A stretch of DNA of 43,604 nucleotides from a virus. A model generated the notes under the pieces. The model was not told where the DNA came from. It saw only the letters and a program-made list of their open reading frames with translations, and ran no database searches. The stretch is taken from IMG/VR virus record IMGVR_UViG_3300044675_004081, positions 1 through 43,604 of that record. One strand, written 5' to 3'. Position numbers and translations under genes: made by a program. Shown here one piece after another: positions 11,301 to 20,832 of the stretch; the first letter of the stretch is position 1; every line of letters begins with the position of its first letter.

Positions 11301-12440
11301 AATTGTTTTTGATAAACCGTTGTATGTTAATGTCTGTCCAACATCAAAATTTGTTGTTGGTAATGTACCACTAAATGTCAATAATTGAGTTAGATACATC
11401 TTAACATAATAAGTATCAGTAGCCGCAAATTCGGTATTATTTACTGATAGAACATCATTCGTTAAGTAACCATCCCCACCATCCGAAATTACTGCATTTG
11501 TTACTTGACCTACGCCAGTAATAGTAAATACAAATCCAGAACCACTACCACCTAAACTAGAATTATTTACGGATAGAGTATTTCCTACTGTATATAAGTT
11601 ATTGCCACCATTCAAAACACTAATAGCAGATACGTTACCAACACCATTAATTACATATTGAAATCCAGTAACACCACCAATTGTGTTTGGTACAGCACTC
11701 AGAACATCTCCAGTTTGATAACCAGAACCCTGATTGATTATACTAACTCCAGTAACAGCAGTAACAGGACCAGCAACACCAACAGTAATGTCGGCTCTCA
11801 TTCCATTTCCAAAACCACCAGTTAGTGAAACATTAGTGAAAATTTGTGTTTGATTTTGACCAATATCTCCACCAGCTCCACCTCGTTGAATACTTCCTGT
11901 AAATGGAGAAACAGTTATAATCGCTTTTGCTCCAGATCCAGAACCATTGATGAGGGGAACGTCTACATAACTACCACCAACATACCCAGTTCCACCATTA
12001 GTAATAGTTCCTACAATTGGAATTACTGTTAAGGTAGCTTTTGCTCCATTTCCAGATCCACCTGTTAATGGAACACTGGAAAAAGTTCCTCCGTAATATA
12101 ATGAACCTCCGTTACTTAGTGTAATTCCACCATCTCCAGTTGGAATTGCAGAAACCAAAGTTCTAAAATTCTGCAAAGATGTGAGATATGACTTATCAAA
12201 AGAAGCTACAGATTTTCCTTCTGCAGCAATATATAATGATTTTGGACCACCTCTGAAAATACCTACATCATTAGCATTGGTAAAGAATAACGCTGGCGCT
12301 TGAACAGTGCCATCACTCATACTAAATGCGCCAGCACCAACGCTTGTCTGAACCGTAAACAGGTCAGAAGCAATTTCATTAATTTTTACCCTTTGTTGCT
12401 CAAAGGTATCTGTTCTAGCAACGTTTCTAAGTATTGCCAT
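8310..12440 (-). CDS. Large repeat-rich virion protein with a plastocyanin-like insert (1376 aa)
   Basis: The N-terminus ([24 protein letters not shown]) reads as an attachment segment. Residues ~110-340 and ~790-960 are runs of glycine-rich repeats ([30 protein letters not shown]). Residues ~447-536 look like a cupredoxin-type beta-sandwich: [10 protein letters not shown], then NNTHPLRFS, then [15 protein letters not shown]. Related copper-protein motifs end in YYYCxxHxxMG, so the usual second His and the Met are not in place here. Residues ~560-760 and 1000-1150 resemble fibre or spike repeats. The gene follows a small coiled-coil gene that overlaps its start by 14 bases. It is probably part of the baseplate or fibre shell; the precise role is unknown. 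Confidence 0.8.
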   Translation of the reverse strand: MAILRNVARTDTFEQQRVKINEIASDLFTVQTSVGAGAFSMSDGTVQAPALFFTNANDVGIFRGGPKSLYIAAEGKSVASFDKSYLTSLQNFRTLVSAIPTGDGGITLSNGGSLYYGGTFSSVPLTGGSGNGAKATLTVIPIVGTITNGGTGYVGGSYVDVPLINGSGSGAKAIITVSPFTGSIQRGGAGGDIGQNQTQIFTNVSLTGGFGNGMRADITVGVAGPVTAVTGVSIINQGSGYQTGDVLSAVPNTIGGVTGFQYVINGVGNVSAISVLNGGNNLYTVGNTLSVNNSSLGGSGSGFVFTITGVGQVTNAVISDGGDGYLTNDVLSVNNTEFAATDTYYVKMYLTQLLTFSGTLPTTNFDVGQTLTYNGLSKTIVKKYTSGSNIEAVIIQVDANNLDYSPGLSATCNGSTAAVASIQTALNYYFTEPNASSTSPYTNLPNFTFKKNRRYIFNQQDFSNNTHPLRFSTTRDGWHTVISGEGAQRVFGEEYNGPEVNYEYGANIISIVPSDDTPTTLYYYCGNGNDLAHLDEGGYNNREAVITISGSDPVSGSGLQITVGTINTASNIVLNRDGSATLGSLTSGPGTFTGAVSAASLSTAGNFSVNNTKFTIASSTGDTYIDGGLTVNGELAFLGDASLGSTLYVDSVNNKVSINRDPAVTALTYDLEIVGSLYNDGDVVLAETALSSAIIGDVANISGTPKLGVDGSIYSDGSFLGNPTGNIKIPAYSFDSNTRYGLSFNPTNSTLSIATGSGETVRYGDLLTSFYRNIDFVNTTITSTTLVNGAGYTNGSYSGLQPTGGTGTGLTVNAIVAFRVNIPTAGAGYTPGTYDNVPLTGGDGTGAQATIVIGPSGGVTEVIVTNAGNGLYAVGNSLAFAYTSLTTIVGGSPVTSTVPTTVASLSVSVLGAVTKVTITDSGDGYVTGDELTVTPPGTPTIVSKITIGTTTNSITAGVNKSTGTITAQSINTLGSGILVDNNLSIDGVTISSTQNEDIVIAPGASSKILSVSGTGGVKLPVGNSTNRPSASTAGIVRYNNQTSQYEGSNGVNFISLGGVRDVDGNTYIIAEETVGANDNILYFFNDNYNSARLNRTELELTTANKISSKDTDGKFVWKANTAYLLNAYVYYGDNIYKVTTAGITSTQAPTHTSGSVTDGTAVLEYYSDAYANLEIRADEVKIGIRLNVNDKLALYSYNTSNLIFENQVDNFQFAFGNIIGVPDTFLTLDTAGTLKINRNYDTSGPTDNQIILDKTLKYIELDDVILSTADSTLVKGITNTGAAIVYNSTTHKGAKVVAVADNITTGDRHIVEYNVIHKNSNIYVNEYGNLDTGTEQFSAAFDFDGSGNVRVTYTVSDAVASGNNIVITTTKTQIKK

Positions 12441-12633
12441 GTTTTATTAACTCTTGCAGTAGGGACTTGATTTCAGAGATTTCATTCTTCAACATATTTA
12501 TGTCTTCTAATGCGGAACCAAGGTGTTTTGATTTGCGCCTTGCTTCTATCGCAGAATCGTCCAAATTCAAGATGGCGCCTGTGTTTTCATCCCTCACGAG
12601 ACCATCATGCCCACTAACTTTGATATAATCCAT
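12427..12633 (-). CDS. Small coiled-coil protein (68 aa)
   Basis: The protein starts [21 protein letters not shown] and has a C-terminal heptad-like helix ([23 protein letters not shown], quoted here only to show the a/d Leu and Ile pattern). The start is 9 bases after the stop of the 2710-residue gene, and the 3' end overlaps the start of the 1376-residue gene by 14 bases, so translational coupling is likely. No Shine-Dalgarno (SD) sequence is visible before its ATG. Small coiled-coil proteins between fibre genes can act as chaperones or trimerisation partners. That is only a suggestion here. Confidence 0.75.
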   Translation of the reverse strand: MDYIKVSGHDGLVRDENTGAILNLDDSAIEARRKSKHLGSALEDINMLKNEISEIKSLLQELIKHGNT

Positions 12634-12642
12634 ATGCGGAAA

Positions 12643-15600
12643 TCAGAAGGATGCTACTGCACGAATATCTTGAATTTTGGGAACGTATGCTGGATCAACT
12701 GACTTCATGACAATCTTTACAGCAAACGACGAAAATTCTGGAAGATTGGAAACACTATACTTAAACTCCTGATAAGAAGATTGCTTCTCTGTAGTTGAAG
12801 AAATGGTATTTTCGCTAGTAGCAATCTCTAGTGTATCTGGTTGTCCATCCTGATTAAAGTAGATCCAATCAATATCTTCAAAGTTTTCTTGACTGGATGC
12901 TTTCTTGTAACGGTAAAGAACTTGAACACTTTGAACATCCTTGACATTTGCGGTTAGGCGAACATCAATTGAAGTAGCTGGACTATTGATAGAAACCTCT
13001 TTTGTTACATATTTTGCAACAGAAGAACTATTCTTCGATGTATCATCAGAAACAAAATCAATACCATTTCTATAAGAAACCTTACCAATCTCCCAATATG
13101 ATGCTTCTGCATCTGGTTGATTTGGATACTTAATAAAATCACCAATTCTAAAGATGTCGGCAATTTGATCGATCACTACTGCATTTCTATTGAATACAGC
13201 GTTATCAATAATTCTGGAATTGAAATCATCAATAATTGGTTGAATATCAGTACGGACAACTAACTCCTGAGTTTTATTATTCCAAATAACAGTCTTGCCA
13301 GTAATGATATTATCATATGTCTGTAGGATAGACGATGGATTGCGAGCAACTATTGTAGAAGCATCTGCTATACTTACAAATACTTGTGATGGGTTGCTAT
13401 TAATCTTGACCTTTGGTAGAATTACTCCATCAACATTTTCTGTTAATCCTTGCTGATTTCCAAGAATAACTCTTTCACCTCTTTCAAAGAATTGAGTTGT
13501 TTTAACTCTTACATAAACTACATTTCCAACGACACGAGCAATAGTTCCAGTAGCTTTGGTGTTATATCCTTGGATCGTTTGATTAGATTGAATTTGCGTC
13601 GATCCATTATCAACAAGTTGGAACTGATATACTGGGTAGAATTCAATTAGTTGATCTCTTCTTCCAAATCTATCCTCTTGACCACTAGCATTTTCAATTC
13701 TATTTGTGCTACTCTTTATAGAGGCAGTGGAAATATCTATGACTGGTGATAGATAAGATTTTTCCGATGTCAAAGCAATCTTATAAGTTAATGATCTTGT
13801 GAGATTATTGAGAGATTCATTAATCCTTGATGCCATCATTTTTTGATTAGCAAAATAATGTGGTTCATTCAAGAATGTCTTTTCATAATCATCTGTCTGT
13901 GAATATGAAACATAATTTGTTGTCTTGGAATCTACTGGAATAATATTGGTAGTCTTAACAGAAGATTCAATCTTTGTTCCAGTCACGGTGATATAGCGAA
14001 TTTGTGGGTATAAGATCTCAAATTTTCTGTTGAAGCTGGCATAAACTGATTCTCCACCACCGAATGAGTTTCCAGTTGCCTTCGACGAAGATGTGATATT
14101 GTAAGTATCAATACCAGAATTACTGATCTTAAATAGCGTATTGTTCAAGATATTTGATGTAACACCAGCGACTTCCTCGGCACTTCTGAAAAATACATAT
14201 GATTTTCCTGAATCCTCAAATCCATTATCTCTATGGTTAACTTTAACAATATTGTTATTGTTCTTGAATAGCTTTGAGGTTGCATTTGTGCTAGATCCAG
14301 CATTTGTTTCAAATGGATTTACATTCAGTAATTCATAACCAAGATTTTCATTTGTTAGTAATAATTCTGCTGGTCTTGTGATAGCAAACTCTGCTCTATA
14401 AAGTTTGAACTTGAGATCTTCAAAAATATCTTCAGTCCAATCATCAACATTTTGTGATCTATAAACAGATCCTAGAGATGGTTGAGTTGTGATAACGGTG
14501 CTTGTAGCAATATCAACTTCTCCAAGTCTAGAAGCCCAGATCTTATAATCTATGGAATCTGTCTCGACTGCCATAGCATATTCAGTGTCATTTTGTAGAT
14601 AAACTGGATAATCAAAAGCAAAATGTGTTGGTATTGTTGAATTTGTTATTCCAACTATATCAGTAGCAATACCCATTTGAACAGCAGGAGTATCGATCTC
14701 AATGAAGGTTTCAATTTCACAACCACCAGCTCCATTTCCAACTCCTTTAACTACAACTGATGGTGGTTCAGTATATCCAAATCCGCTCAGTGAAATTTCT
14801 GCATTATAGATTTTTCCACCAGAGACTTCAATACGAGCAGTAGCAACTGACCCTCCAGGAAGTTGTGGACTTTCAATCGTTAAGATTGCACTATCATAAT
14901 TTGCACCAGTATTCTTAATTCTAATATCTGATAATCTGCCACTATCTTTTGCAATTGTCAATTTCAAATCTGTTCCATCCTTGGCATTTGCTAAAGTTAC
15001 TGATGGAATTGATAGATCCTCATTTTGAGCAAATGATCTTCCGTTGTGATTACTGAGTACTAATGTATAGACTTGCTCATTAGTGAGAGAGAATTTACCA
15101 GAAGCAGATGGTACAACCTCTACTCCATTCTTATCAATAATCTTCAAGATTGGTCCACTTGCAGCAGACTTAGTGCCAGTTACATTTTCTCCCTTTGTAA
15201 CAATAACATTGCCACTAGCATAACACTTCAGGAATGTATTTGGATTTAAAACTTTTTCAGTTCCAGGAATTACATTCTTTCCTGGTTTTCCAGATACAAC
15301 ATCAGTTAGATAGACTTTTACTGGAATATCATTACTCTTAGTTGAGAAGAATAGATCTACTCCAGTAACAAATAGTCCGCCATCAAAGTTTTGAACTTTG
15401 AATGTTTGAGCGAGTGGATTTGGTCTGAGTGGATTATCAGTATTGTTATTGATAATCTGCACACCTTCATTTGACTTGAAGTATGCTGGTTTTGTGGATA
15501 CGATACTTACTGGATTTTCTGGTAAGATACCAGTAGCATAGTACTTAACTTCTGCGTATGTATCAACAGTATCTTTTGGAGCATCTGTAGCACTAGATGT

Positions 15601-18600
15601 AAACCTAAATGTCAGATTGCCAGTCGTTAAACGGATCTCTTCTCCACTTGTATCATAATCAACAGTATTGACATCACCAGACCAAGTAGCATTTTCCCTT
15701 GGTGGAGCTCCTGCTGGAATTAGAATTAATCCACTAGCATTTCCATTTTCATCGGTGATTACTGTTCCATTAAATGATGACAGTGAATTGCCAGCAATGC
15801 CAGTAAATCTTAGATCTGGATTTACCCAACGATTAATCTTTCTTCCTTCAAGGAAAACATTGACAATTGTATTTGGCTTCAGTCTTCTAATGACATACTT
15901 TACTGGAATGCTTCTTGTGAAGAATGAAAGTGAAGTTGATACTAGTTTATTGTTGATAGACTTTGTTTGAACTCCCTTACCAATATCATTATTTTGTGGA
16001 CTGATATTTGAAGAACTAGAAACAGAAGCAGATGTCACTGCTGATGTTGCTTGCTGGGTATTTACTTCTCCAAGTGAATTGATGCTTGTAAACGCTGTTG
16101 CTGCACCAACCCAATTAACAACAAATGAATTATAGAGACTTGAGAAACTCTCTTTCGAATCACTCTTCGCTAAGAAGATGTTAAACAGAGATGTATTAGT
16201 ATCTACAACAACTGGATCAATATTCTGATCATACCACTGATCGATATTTGGTGAAACATTAACATCACCAACATATTGGATAACAACAAATGGATTTGGA
16301 TTTAAGGTCTTGGATGCAAAAGAATTACCAAGTAATTCTAGATTTGTGTATGGAAGAGTGATTATATTTCCAGTCTTCTTATAACCAGCAACTGCTCTTT
16401 GATCTTCTCTTGTGTAGACTTCTTTGAGGGATACGGAGTTTTCTTTTGATTGTGGACGCAATACTGACTGTTGACTATCAATAGCACACTTGTAATCTAG
16501 AGATGAAAGATTGCCAACTCTATGTGATTCGAAGTTATCTACGAAAAATCCACTCTTAAATCTATCAAGTCCAATTTCATCCTTGATCTGCATATTTAAT
16601 GCCTGTTGCTCTAAGATGCTTAGAGTTGTATAGTACTCAAGTCTTTCAATACGCTTCTCAAGTTTTCCAATATCTCTCATCGTATATCTACGATTATCAA
16701 CTGGAGTTAAACGTACATCATTGCTGGTCTTTGTATAAGCTGGAATGTAAACATAGAAAAGAGCAATCGCATCATCAACGCTATCTGGTTTGGATGGATT
16801 TAGAGATGAATTGCCTTCTTTAATGAAGAATTCACCTTTTTTGTTTAGGAAAATACCATCAATCCTATCAAGATACTGAACTTGACTGAACGAGAATGTG
16901 TACTCAAGTCCAAGATCTGCAGCAGGAGTTGCCGCAATTACAGATCCAGAACCAGAGAACTGACCAGTAGTAACTTCAAGAGAAGATGTATCTTGGAATC
17001 CAGGAATAATTGCTTGATTATCTACCTTTGGTCTAAAGTCCAGAACATTTTTGAGTTCAAGATTGCCATGAACCGAAGAATTGAATGTGGGAATTTCAGA
17101 TTCATCAACACCAGCTTCATGTAAGTAACTATCAATTGTGCAGAAATCTCCCTGTGAATGTTCGAAATAATCAAATGCAATCAATAACTGACCACTTGTT
17201 GGTTCAAATCCTGGTTTTAAAACAATTCGTGATACATCATAGATTGTATCTCTCTGTCCATTATCAAATGTAAATCTTGAAGTAACATCAGTTCCAGAGA
17301 TTAGATTGCCAGCCGTATCTACTTCGGGAGGTGTTGTGCTGGTTCCTTCATAAACATATCTTAACTTATATGCATCGGAATATGAAAGAATTTCAACAGT
17401 CTCTACATCATAGTCATTTCCTCTAAATGGAACTACTCTATCTCCAGATGAATTAACAGTAATTCTCTTATTCTTTATTGCTGTCTTTAATCTTGGTTTT
17501 GCGTTACTAACTTCTAGAGTTGCTGTTAGTTTCAACTTTGGAAATGTTCCATTCGATGGAATTGTGCCAAAATAAGTTGAAGGTAACTGTAAACTAATAC
17601 TGCCAGATGTTAAACCGCTAGCTGTATCAGTTGCGGATGAAATTTCTACAGCATCCGAATTGATATAAATGATATCTCCATTTTCAATATCAGGAGCATC
17701 ACCCTTATCTAATACAGTAATTACATAATTTTCTTCGGTGAATGCTGCAAATCTTTGTGTTCCAAATGGAAGTTGTGCAGCAAATGTAACTGTTCCTCCA
17801 CTTGCAGAAGCAGTAGTAACAAAATCTCTACGGAAATAGTACTTGATTTTTGTATCATCTCCACCAGCAGATATTTTACCAACCTGCTTGCTTCCAGTTG
17901 GGAACAAGAGAGTTCCAGAATTGGGATTTTTTAATACTGGTCTGAGACGAACAATGCTTGTATTTGTTACATTTCCAGGAAGTACAGTATCCAAATAAAT
18001 TCTCGTCTTCGCAGATCCAGATGGTTCAGTAGCAGATTGAACAACTGCACGAACCAAATTGTTATTTACATCAGAAAATTGTACAACATCTCCTTGTGTA
18101 ACTGCAGTGCTAGCATCAGCACTAAAGCTAGTTGATTCAATGAAATCATATCCAGCAGTGCCAAAGAAAGTGAAGTCTGTTACTGATTTTATCTCTGAAT
18201 ATACTTTACTATCTACTACAGCATCTGCACTAAACACATTAGCATTTCCAGATCCATATCTACAACCAATAGATTTAACATTTTGTGGAGAGTATGTAAC
18301 TACAGTATCTCTGAATAAAATAGGAACAACAACTGCGCCAGAACTTGGTGGAGTTGCGTCTGATGGATTCTTTACACTTACTGCTGGAGGTTGTGAGAAT
18401 TCTATATTGACAGCACGACGATTGTTAATGAGTGCTTTATAAATCGATCCAGAATTTGTTTTGAATAACTCTACTTTTGATGAGTCGTATTCCAATCCAT
18501 TAATTATAATACTCACTCCATCTGCATAACCAAGACCTCTATTTTGCACAACAAAATGTGAAATTGTGTTGTCTTTTGCAATCTTTACTGTACTTCCAGA

Positions 18601-20775
18601 TTCATCTCTGATAGTTTCTCCAGATTTAAACCTTCCAGAAAGAGTTTTAACAAACAATAGATTATTGGTTGTGTATACTCCTGATGGAGACCCCTCTACA
18701 ACGCCGTAGGCGCCGCTTTCTAGACCAAATACATACTTACCAGTATCAAAGGCACCAACACCTGTTGGCACCGATTCTAGAGTGATCTTGGTGAAGAAAG
18801 ATGGATCAAAATACGACAATCCAAAGACGCCATTGTAGGCTGATGATCCACCAGATAAACGACCTCTAGAAAGTACAATATCGGAATCTGAGTTGAAACC
18901 AGATCCTCTGCTTTGGAGATAGAAATTGCTTGGCTTTACTTTTCCAATTACTGGTGTTATAGTTGGTCTATAATCAACGATGAAACCAAATTCACTATTA
19001 TTTGCTCCAAGTTGAGCTGATGCTTGAGTTAGATATAATTTACGTAAAAAACTAGTGTCTCCATTATCATACTCAAGTAATAGCAACTCCAACTCGTCCT
19101 TTGGACCTAAAACAGTTAGTTCTATAAATTTAACTGCTGTATTTGGATTTACAAGTGGCTTACTGACTACAGCATATGACAAAGATTTAATGCTTCCGAT
19201 GGCAGTTGGAGCATTAGTATTGCCTCTAGTTTTTACATAGTACAGTGTGCCAATCTTGTCTTCAAACGTTCCATCAGTAATAGATGCAATCGTAGTAACA
19301 GTATTTGTTACTTGAATAGTGATTGTTTTAATAGCATCATTACTATTAAAAATCAATCCTCTTCTATCTAAAGTTTGTCTGTGATCGGTTGGAAGTTCTG
19401 TATTATTAAGACCAATAGATCCATCATTAAATGTTGAATATAAAAATACATCTGGATATGCAGTGAGATCAGAACCCTCTTTGTTTAGGGGAACACTGCC
19501 ATATACATTCGTAACACTAAATGTTGGTAATCCTTTTGTCTTTAGCGTTACATTATCACTGCTGAGACTTTCTCTTGCTTTGTTGATCGGGAGATATTTT
19601 GTTTCTTTGTTGACAATTTCATATCCCTTAACATATGCTTTACCAGAACCAACACTGGCAATCATTTTTTTAGATGATTCTGCAGATGTTAATCCATTAT
19701 ATAATCCAAACTCATCTGCGGAAAAGATGCCTTTATTGCCATCTTTCTGTGCGTATTCTCTAACATCAACTGCAAAATTGTCTACAACGTAGTCGCCACT
19801 TTCATCGAAAGTTCTTCTTGCAAGTGTTTCTTCTAGTAAGTTATAATCTGTCTGAGTTACTTTTGATTTTACAACTCCTCTAGAAACTGTTAGAAGTTGA
19901 ATAAAATTCTTGTCAGTAATTGCTCCAAGATCAAACTCGGTTAACTTTACTCCAATTTTTAATCTATGTGCTCCTGGAGCAGTATAGTTTGAAGATCCAA
20001 TTGCATTATCATACAGTGAGCTATCTTGCTCAGGAGTTACAATTGTCTCTGATATAGTAAATCCAATTTTAGCAGAAGGTTTGTCATAATATTCATCAAT
20101 TACTAAAAGTTCTGCATCGTTGCGAACAAAGTATCCATTAATAAAATAAATTCCCTCTTCTACTTTAACAGCAGATGCAAATCCCATAGCAGGACTTTCT
20201 ACTGATGCTACGTCTCCAGTATCTGGATTTATTACACTAATACTTGTTGGAAGAACACTGCCATTTGTACCTACAACAAGAAGTGGAGTATTAACACCGT
20301 CAACTACCTCTAGAGTTTCTCCTTGTCTAAAAGTTGGTTCAGTATTTGAATTTCCACTTGTGATATAATTTACATAAATTGTATCGACAGAAGTATCTGT
20401 CGATTCTTTCGTTGTCAATATTGTTGCTACAACACCAGATGTTAATCCAACAACTTGTTGACCAACTAGTTGTGAGATGTCGTACTTTTTATAAACAATA
20501 TCATTACCTTCGTTTATTGCTACTTCAGAAACGGAAGATAACTTTACATAATCTAATTTAGTATTTAATCCAACCTCTCCAGGTATAACCATTTCGCCCT
20601 GTTTGAAGGCATACTTACCAAAACTTTCAATCTGATTCTGTAGAATAGACTGTAGTTGTGTTAGTTCTCTGCCTTGAATTGAGTAACCAGGGCGAAAAAG
20701 AACCTTATAAAAATTCTTATTCGCATCAAAGTCCTCGTAATAAGGATTTACGTTGAGATTGGTCTTCTGTGGCAT
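12643..20775 (-). CDS. Giant DUF4815-type baseplate/structural protein (2710 aa)
   Basis: The N-terminus (NVNPYYEDFDANKNFYKVLF, then PGYSIQGRELTQLQSILQNQ) matches what I know of the cyanophage structural family DUF4815. A helical, coiled-coil stretch lies near residues 1360-1400 (IGKLEKRIERLEYYTTLSI). Glycine-rich repeats appear near residues 1960-2030, and the C-terminus (VPKIQDIRAVASF) is short and non-repetitive. In T4, gp9 and gp10 follow gp8; this gene occupies their place but shows no similarity to them that I can see. It is probably a baseplate or fibre-connector protein. The SD sequence (GGCGGAG) lies 4 bases from the ATG inside a strong hairpin, so expression may be controlled at translation. 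Confidence 0.85.
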   Translation of the reverse strand: MPQKTNLNVNPYYEDFDANKNFYKVLFRPGYSIQGRELTQLQSILQNQIESFGKYAFKQGEMVIPGEVGLNTKLDYVKLSSVSEVAINEGNDIVYKKYDISQLVGQQVVGLTSGVVATILTTKESTDTSVDTIYVNYITSGNSNTEPTFRQGETLEVVDGVNTPLLVVGTNGSVLPTSISVINPDTGDVASVESPAMGFASAVKVEEGIYFINGYFVRNDAELLVIDEYYDKPSAKIGFTISETIVTPEQDSSLYDNAIGSSNYTAPGAHRLKIGVKLTEFDLGAITDKNFIQLLTVSRGVVKSKVTQTDYNLLEETLARRTFDESGDYVVDNFAVDVREYAQKDGNKGIFSADEFGLYNGLTSAESSKKMIASVGSGKAYVKGYEIVNKETKYLPINKARESLSSDNVTLKTKGLPTFSVTNVYGSVPLNKEGSDLTAYPDVFLYSTFNDGSIGLNNTELPTDHRQTLDRRGLIFNSNDAIKTITIQVTNTVTTIASITDGTFEDKIGTLYYVKTRGNTNAPTAIGSIKSLSYAVVSKPLVNPNTAVKFIELTVLGPKDELELLLLEYDNGDTSFLRKLYLTQASAQLGANNSEFGFIVDYRPTITPVIGKVKPSNFYLQSRGSGFNSDSDIVLSRGRLSGGSSAYNGVFGLSYFDPSFFTKITLESVPTGVGAFDTGKYVFGLESGAYGVVEGSPSGVYTTNNLLFVKTLSGRFKSGETIRDESGSTVKIAKDNTISHFVVQNRGLGYADGVSIIINGLEYDSSKVELFKTNSGSIYKALINNRRAVNIEFSQPPAVSVKNPSDATPPSSGAVVVPILFRDTVVTYSPQNVKSIGCRYGSGNANVFSADAVVDSKVYSEIKSVTDFTFFGTAGYDFIESTSFSADASTAVTQGDVVQFSDVNNNLVRAVVQSATEPSGSAKTRIYLDTVLPGNVTNTSIVRLRPVLKNPNSGTLLFPTGSKQVGKISAGGDDTKIKYYFRRDFVTTASASGGTVTFAAQLPFGTQRFAAFTEENYVITVLDKGDAPDIENGDIIYINSDAVEISSATDTASGLTSGSISLQLPSTYFGTIPSNGTFPKLKLTATLEVSNAKPRLKTAIKNKRITVNSSGDRVVPFRGNDYDVETVEILSYSDAYKLRYVYEGTSTTPPEVDTAGNLISGTDVTSRFTFDNGQRDTIYDVSRIVLKPGFEPTSGQLLIAFDYFEHSQGDFCTIDSYLHEAGVDESEIPTFNSSVHGNLELKNVLDFRPKVDNQAIIPGFQDTSSLEVTTGQFSGSGSVIAATPAADLGLEYTFSFSQVQYLDRIDGIFLNKKGEFFIKEGNSSLNPSKPDSVDDAIALFYVYIPAYTKTSNDVRLTPVDNRRYTMRDIGKLEKRIERLEYYTTLSILEQQALNMQIKDEIGLDRFKSGFFVDNFESHRVGNLSSLDYKCAIDSQQSVLRPQSKENSVSLKEVYTREDQRAVAGYKKTGNIITLPYTNLELLGNSFASKTLNPNPFVVIQYVGDVNVSPNIDQWYDQNIDPVVVDTNTSLFNIFLAKSDSKESFSSLYNSFVVNWVGAATAFTSINSLGEVNTQQATSAVTSASVSSSSNISPQNNDIGKGVQTKSINNKLVSTSLSFFTRSIPVKYVIRRLKPNTIVNVFLEGRKINRWVNPDLRFTGIAGNSLSSFNGTVITDENGNASGLILIPAGAPPRENATWSGDVNTVDYDTSGEEIRLTTGNLTFRFTSSATDAPKDTVDTYAEVKYYATGILPENPVSIVSTKPAYFKSNEGVQIINNNTDNPLRPNPLAQTFKVQNFDGGLFVTGVDLFFSTKSNDIPVKVYLTDVVSGKPGKNVIPGTEKVLNPNTFLKCYASGNVIVTKGENVTGTKSAASGPILKIIDKNGVEVVPSASGKFSLTNEQVYTLVLSNHNGRSFAQNEDLSIPSVTLANAKDGTDLKLTIAKDSGRLSDIRIKNTGANYDSAILTIESPQLPGGSVATARIEVSGGKIYNAEISLSGFGYTEPPSVVVKGVGNGAGGCEIETFIEIDTPAVQMGIATDIVGITNSTIPTHFAFDYPVYLQNDTEYAMAVETDSIDYKIWASRLGEVDIATSTVITTQPSLGSVYRSQNVDDWTEDIFEDLKFKLYRAEFAITRPAELLLTNENLGYELLNVNPFETNAGSSTNATSKLFKNNNNIVKVNHRDNGFEDSGKSYVFFRSAEEVAGVTSNILNNTLFKISNSGIDTYNITSSSKATGNSFGGGESVYASFNRKFEILYPQIRYITVTGTKIESSVKTTNIIPVDSKTTNYVSYSQTDDYEKTFLNEPHYFANQKMMASRINESLNNLTRSLTYKIALTSEKSYLSPVIDISTASIKSSTNRIENASGQEDRFGRRDQLIEFYPVYQFQLVDNGSTQIQSNQTIQGYNTKATGTIARVVGNVVYVRVKTTQFFERGERVILGNQQGLTENVDGVILPKVKINSNPSQVFVSIADASTIVARNPSSILQTYDNIITGKTVIWNNKTQELVVRTDIQPIIDDFNSRIIDNAVFNRNAVVIDQIADIFRIGDFIKYPNQPDAEASYWEIGKVSYRNGIDFVSDDTSKNSSSVAKYVTKEVSINSPATSIDVRLTANVKDVQSVQVLYRYKKASSQENFEDIDWIYFNQDGQPDTLEIATSENTISSTTEKQSSYQEFKYSVSNLPEFSSFAVKIVMKSVDPAYVPKIQDIRAVASF

Positions 20776-20777
20776 CG

Positions 20778-20823
20778 TACTCCGCCAAATACAAACATCT
20801 AATCGTTAGTATTTAGCGGAGTA
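20778..20823 (-). promoter_or_regulatory. Hairpin that masks the ribosome binding site of the 2710-aa gene
   Basis: On the transcript, 15 bases at 20823-20809 (TACTCCGCTAAATAC) pair fully with 20792-20778 (GTATTTGGCGGAGTA), with one G-U pair and a 16-base loop. The 3' arm contains GGCGGAG, the only SD candidate, and ends 2 bases before the ATG. The hairpin starts 9 bases after the gp8 stop codon. It has no U tract, so a terminator is less likely than a translational switch, an RNA-processing site or an mRNA-stabilising element. The pairing is read directly; the function is inferred. Confidence 0.65.
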
Positions 20824-20832
20824 AAATATAAA

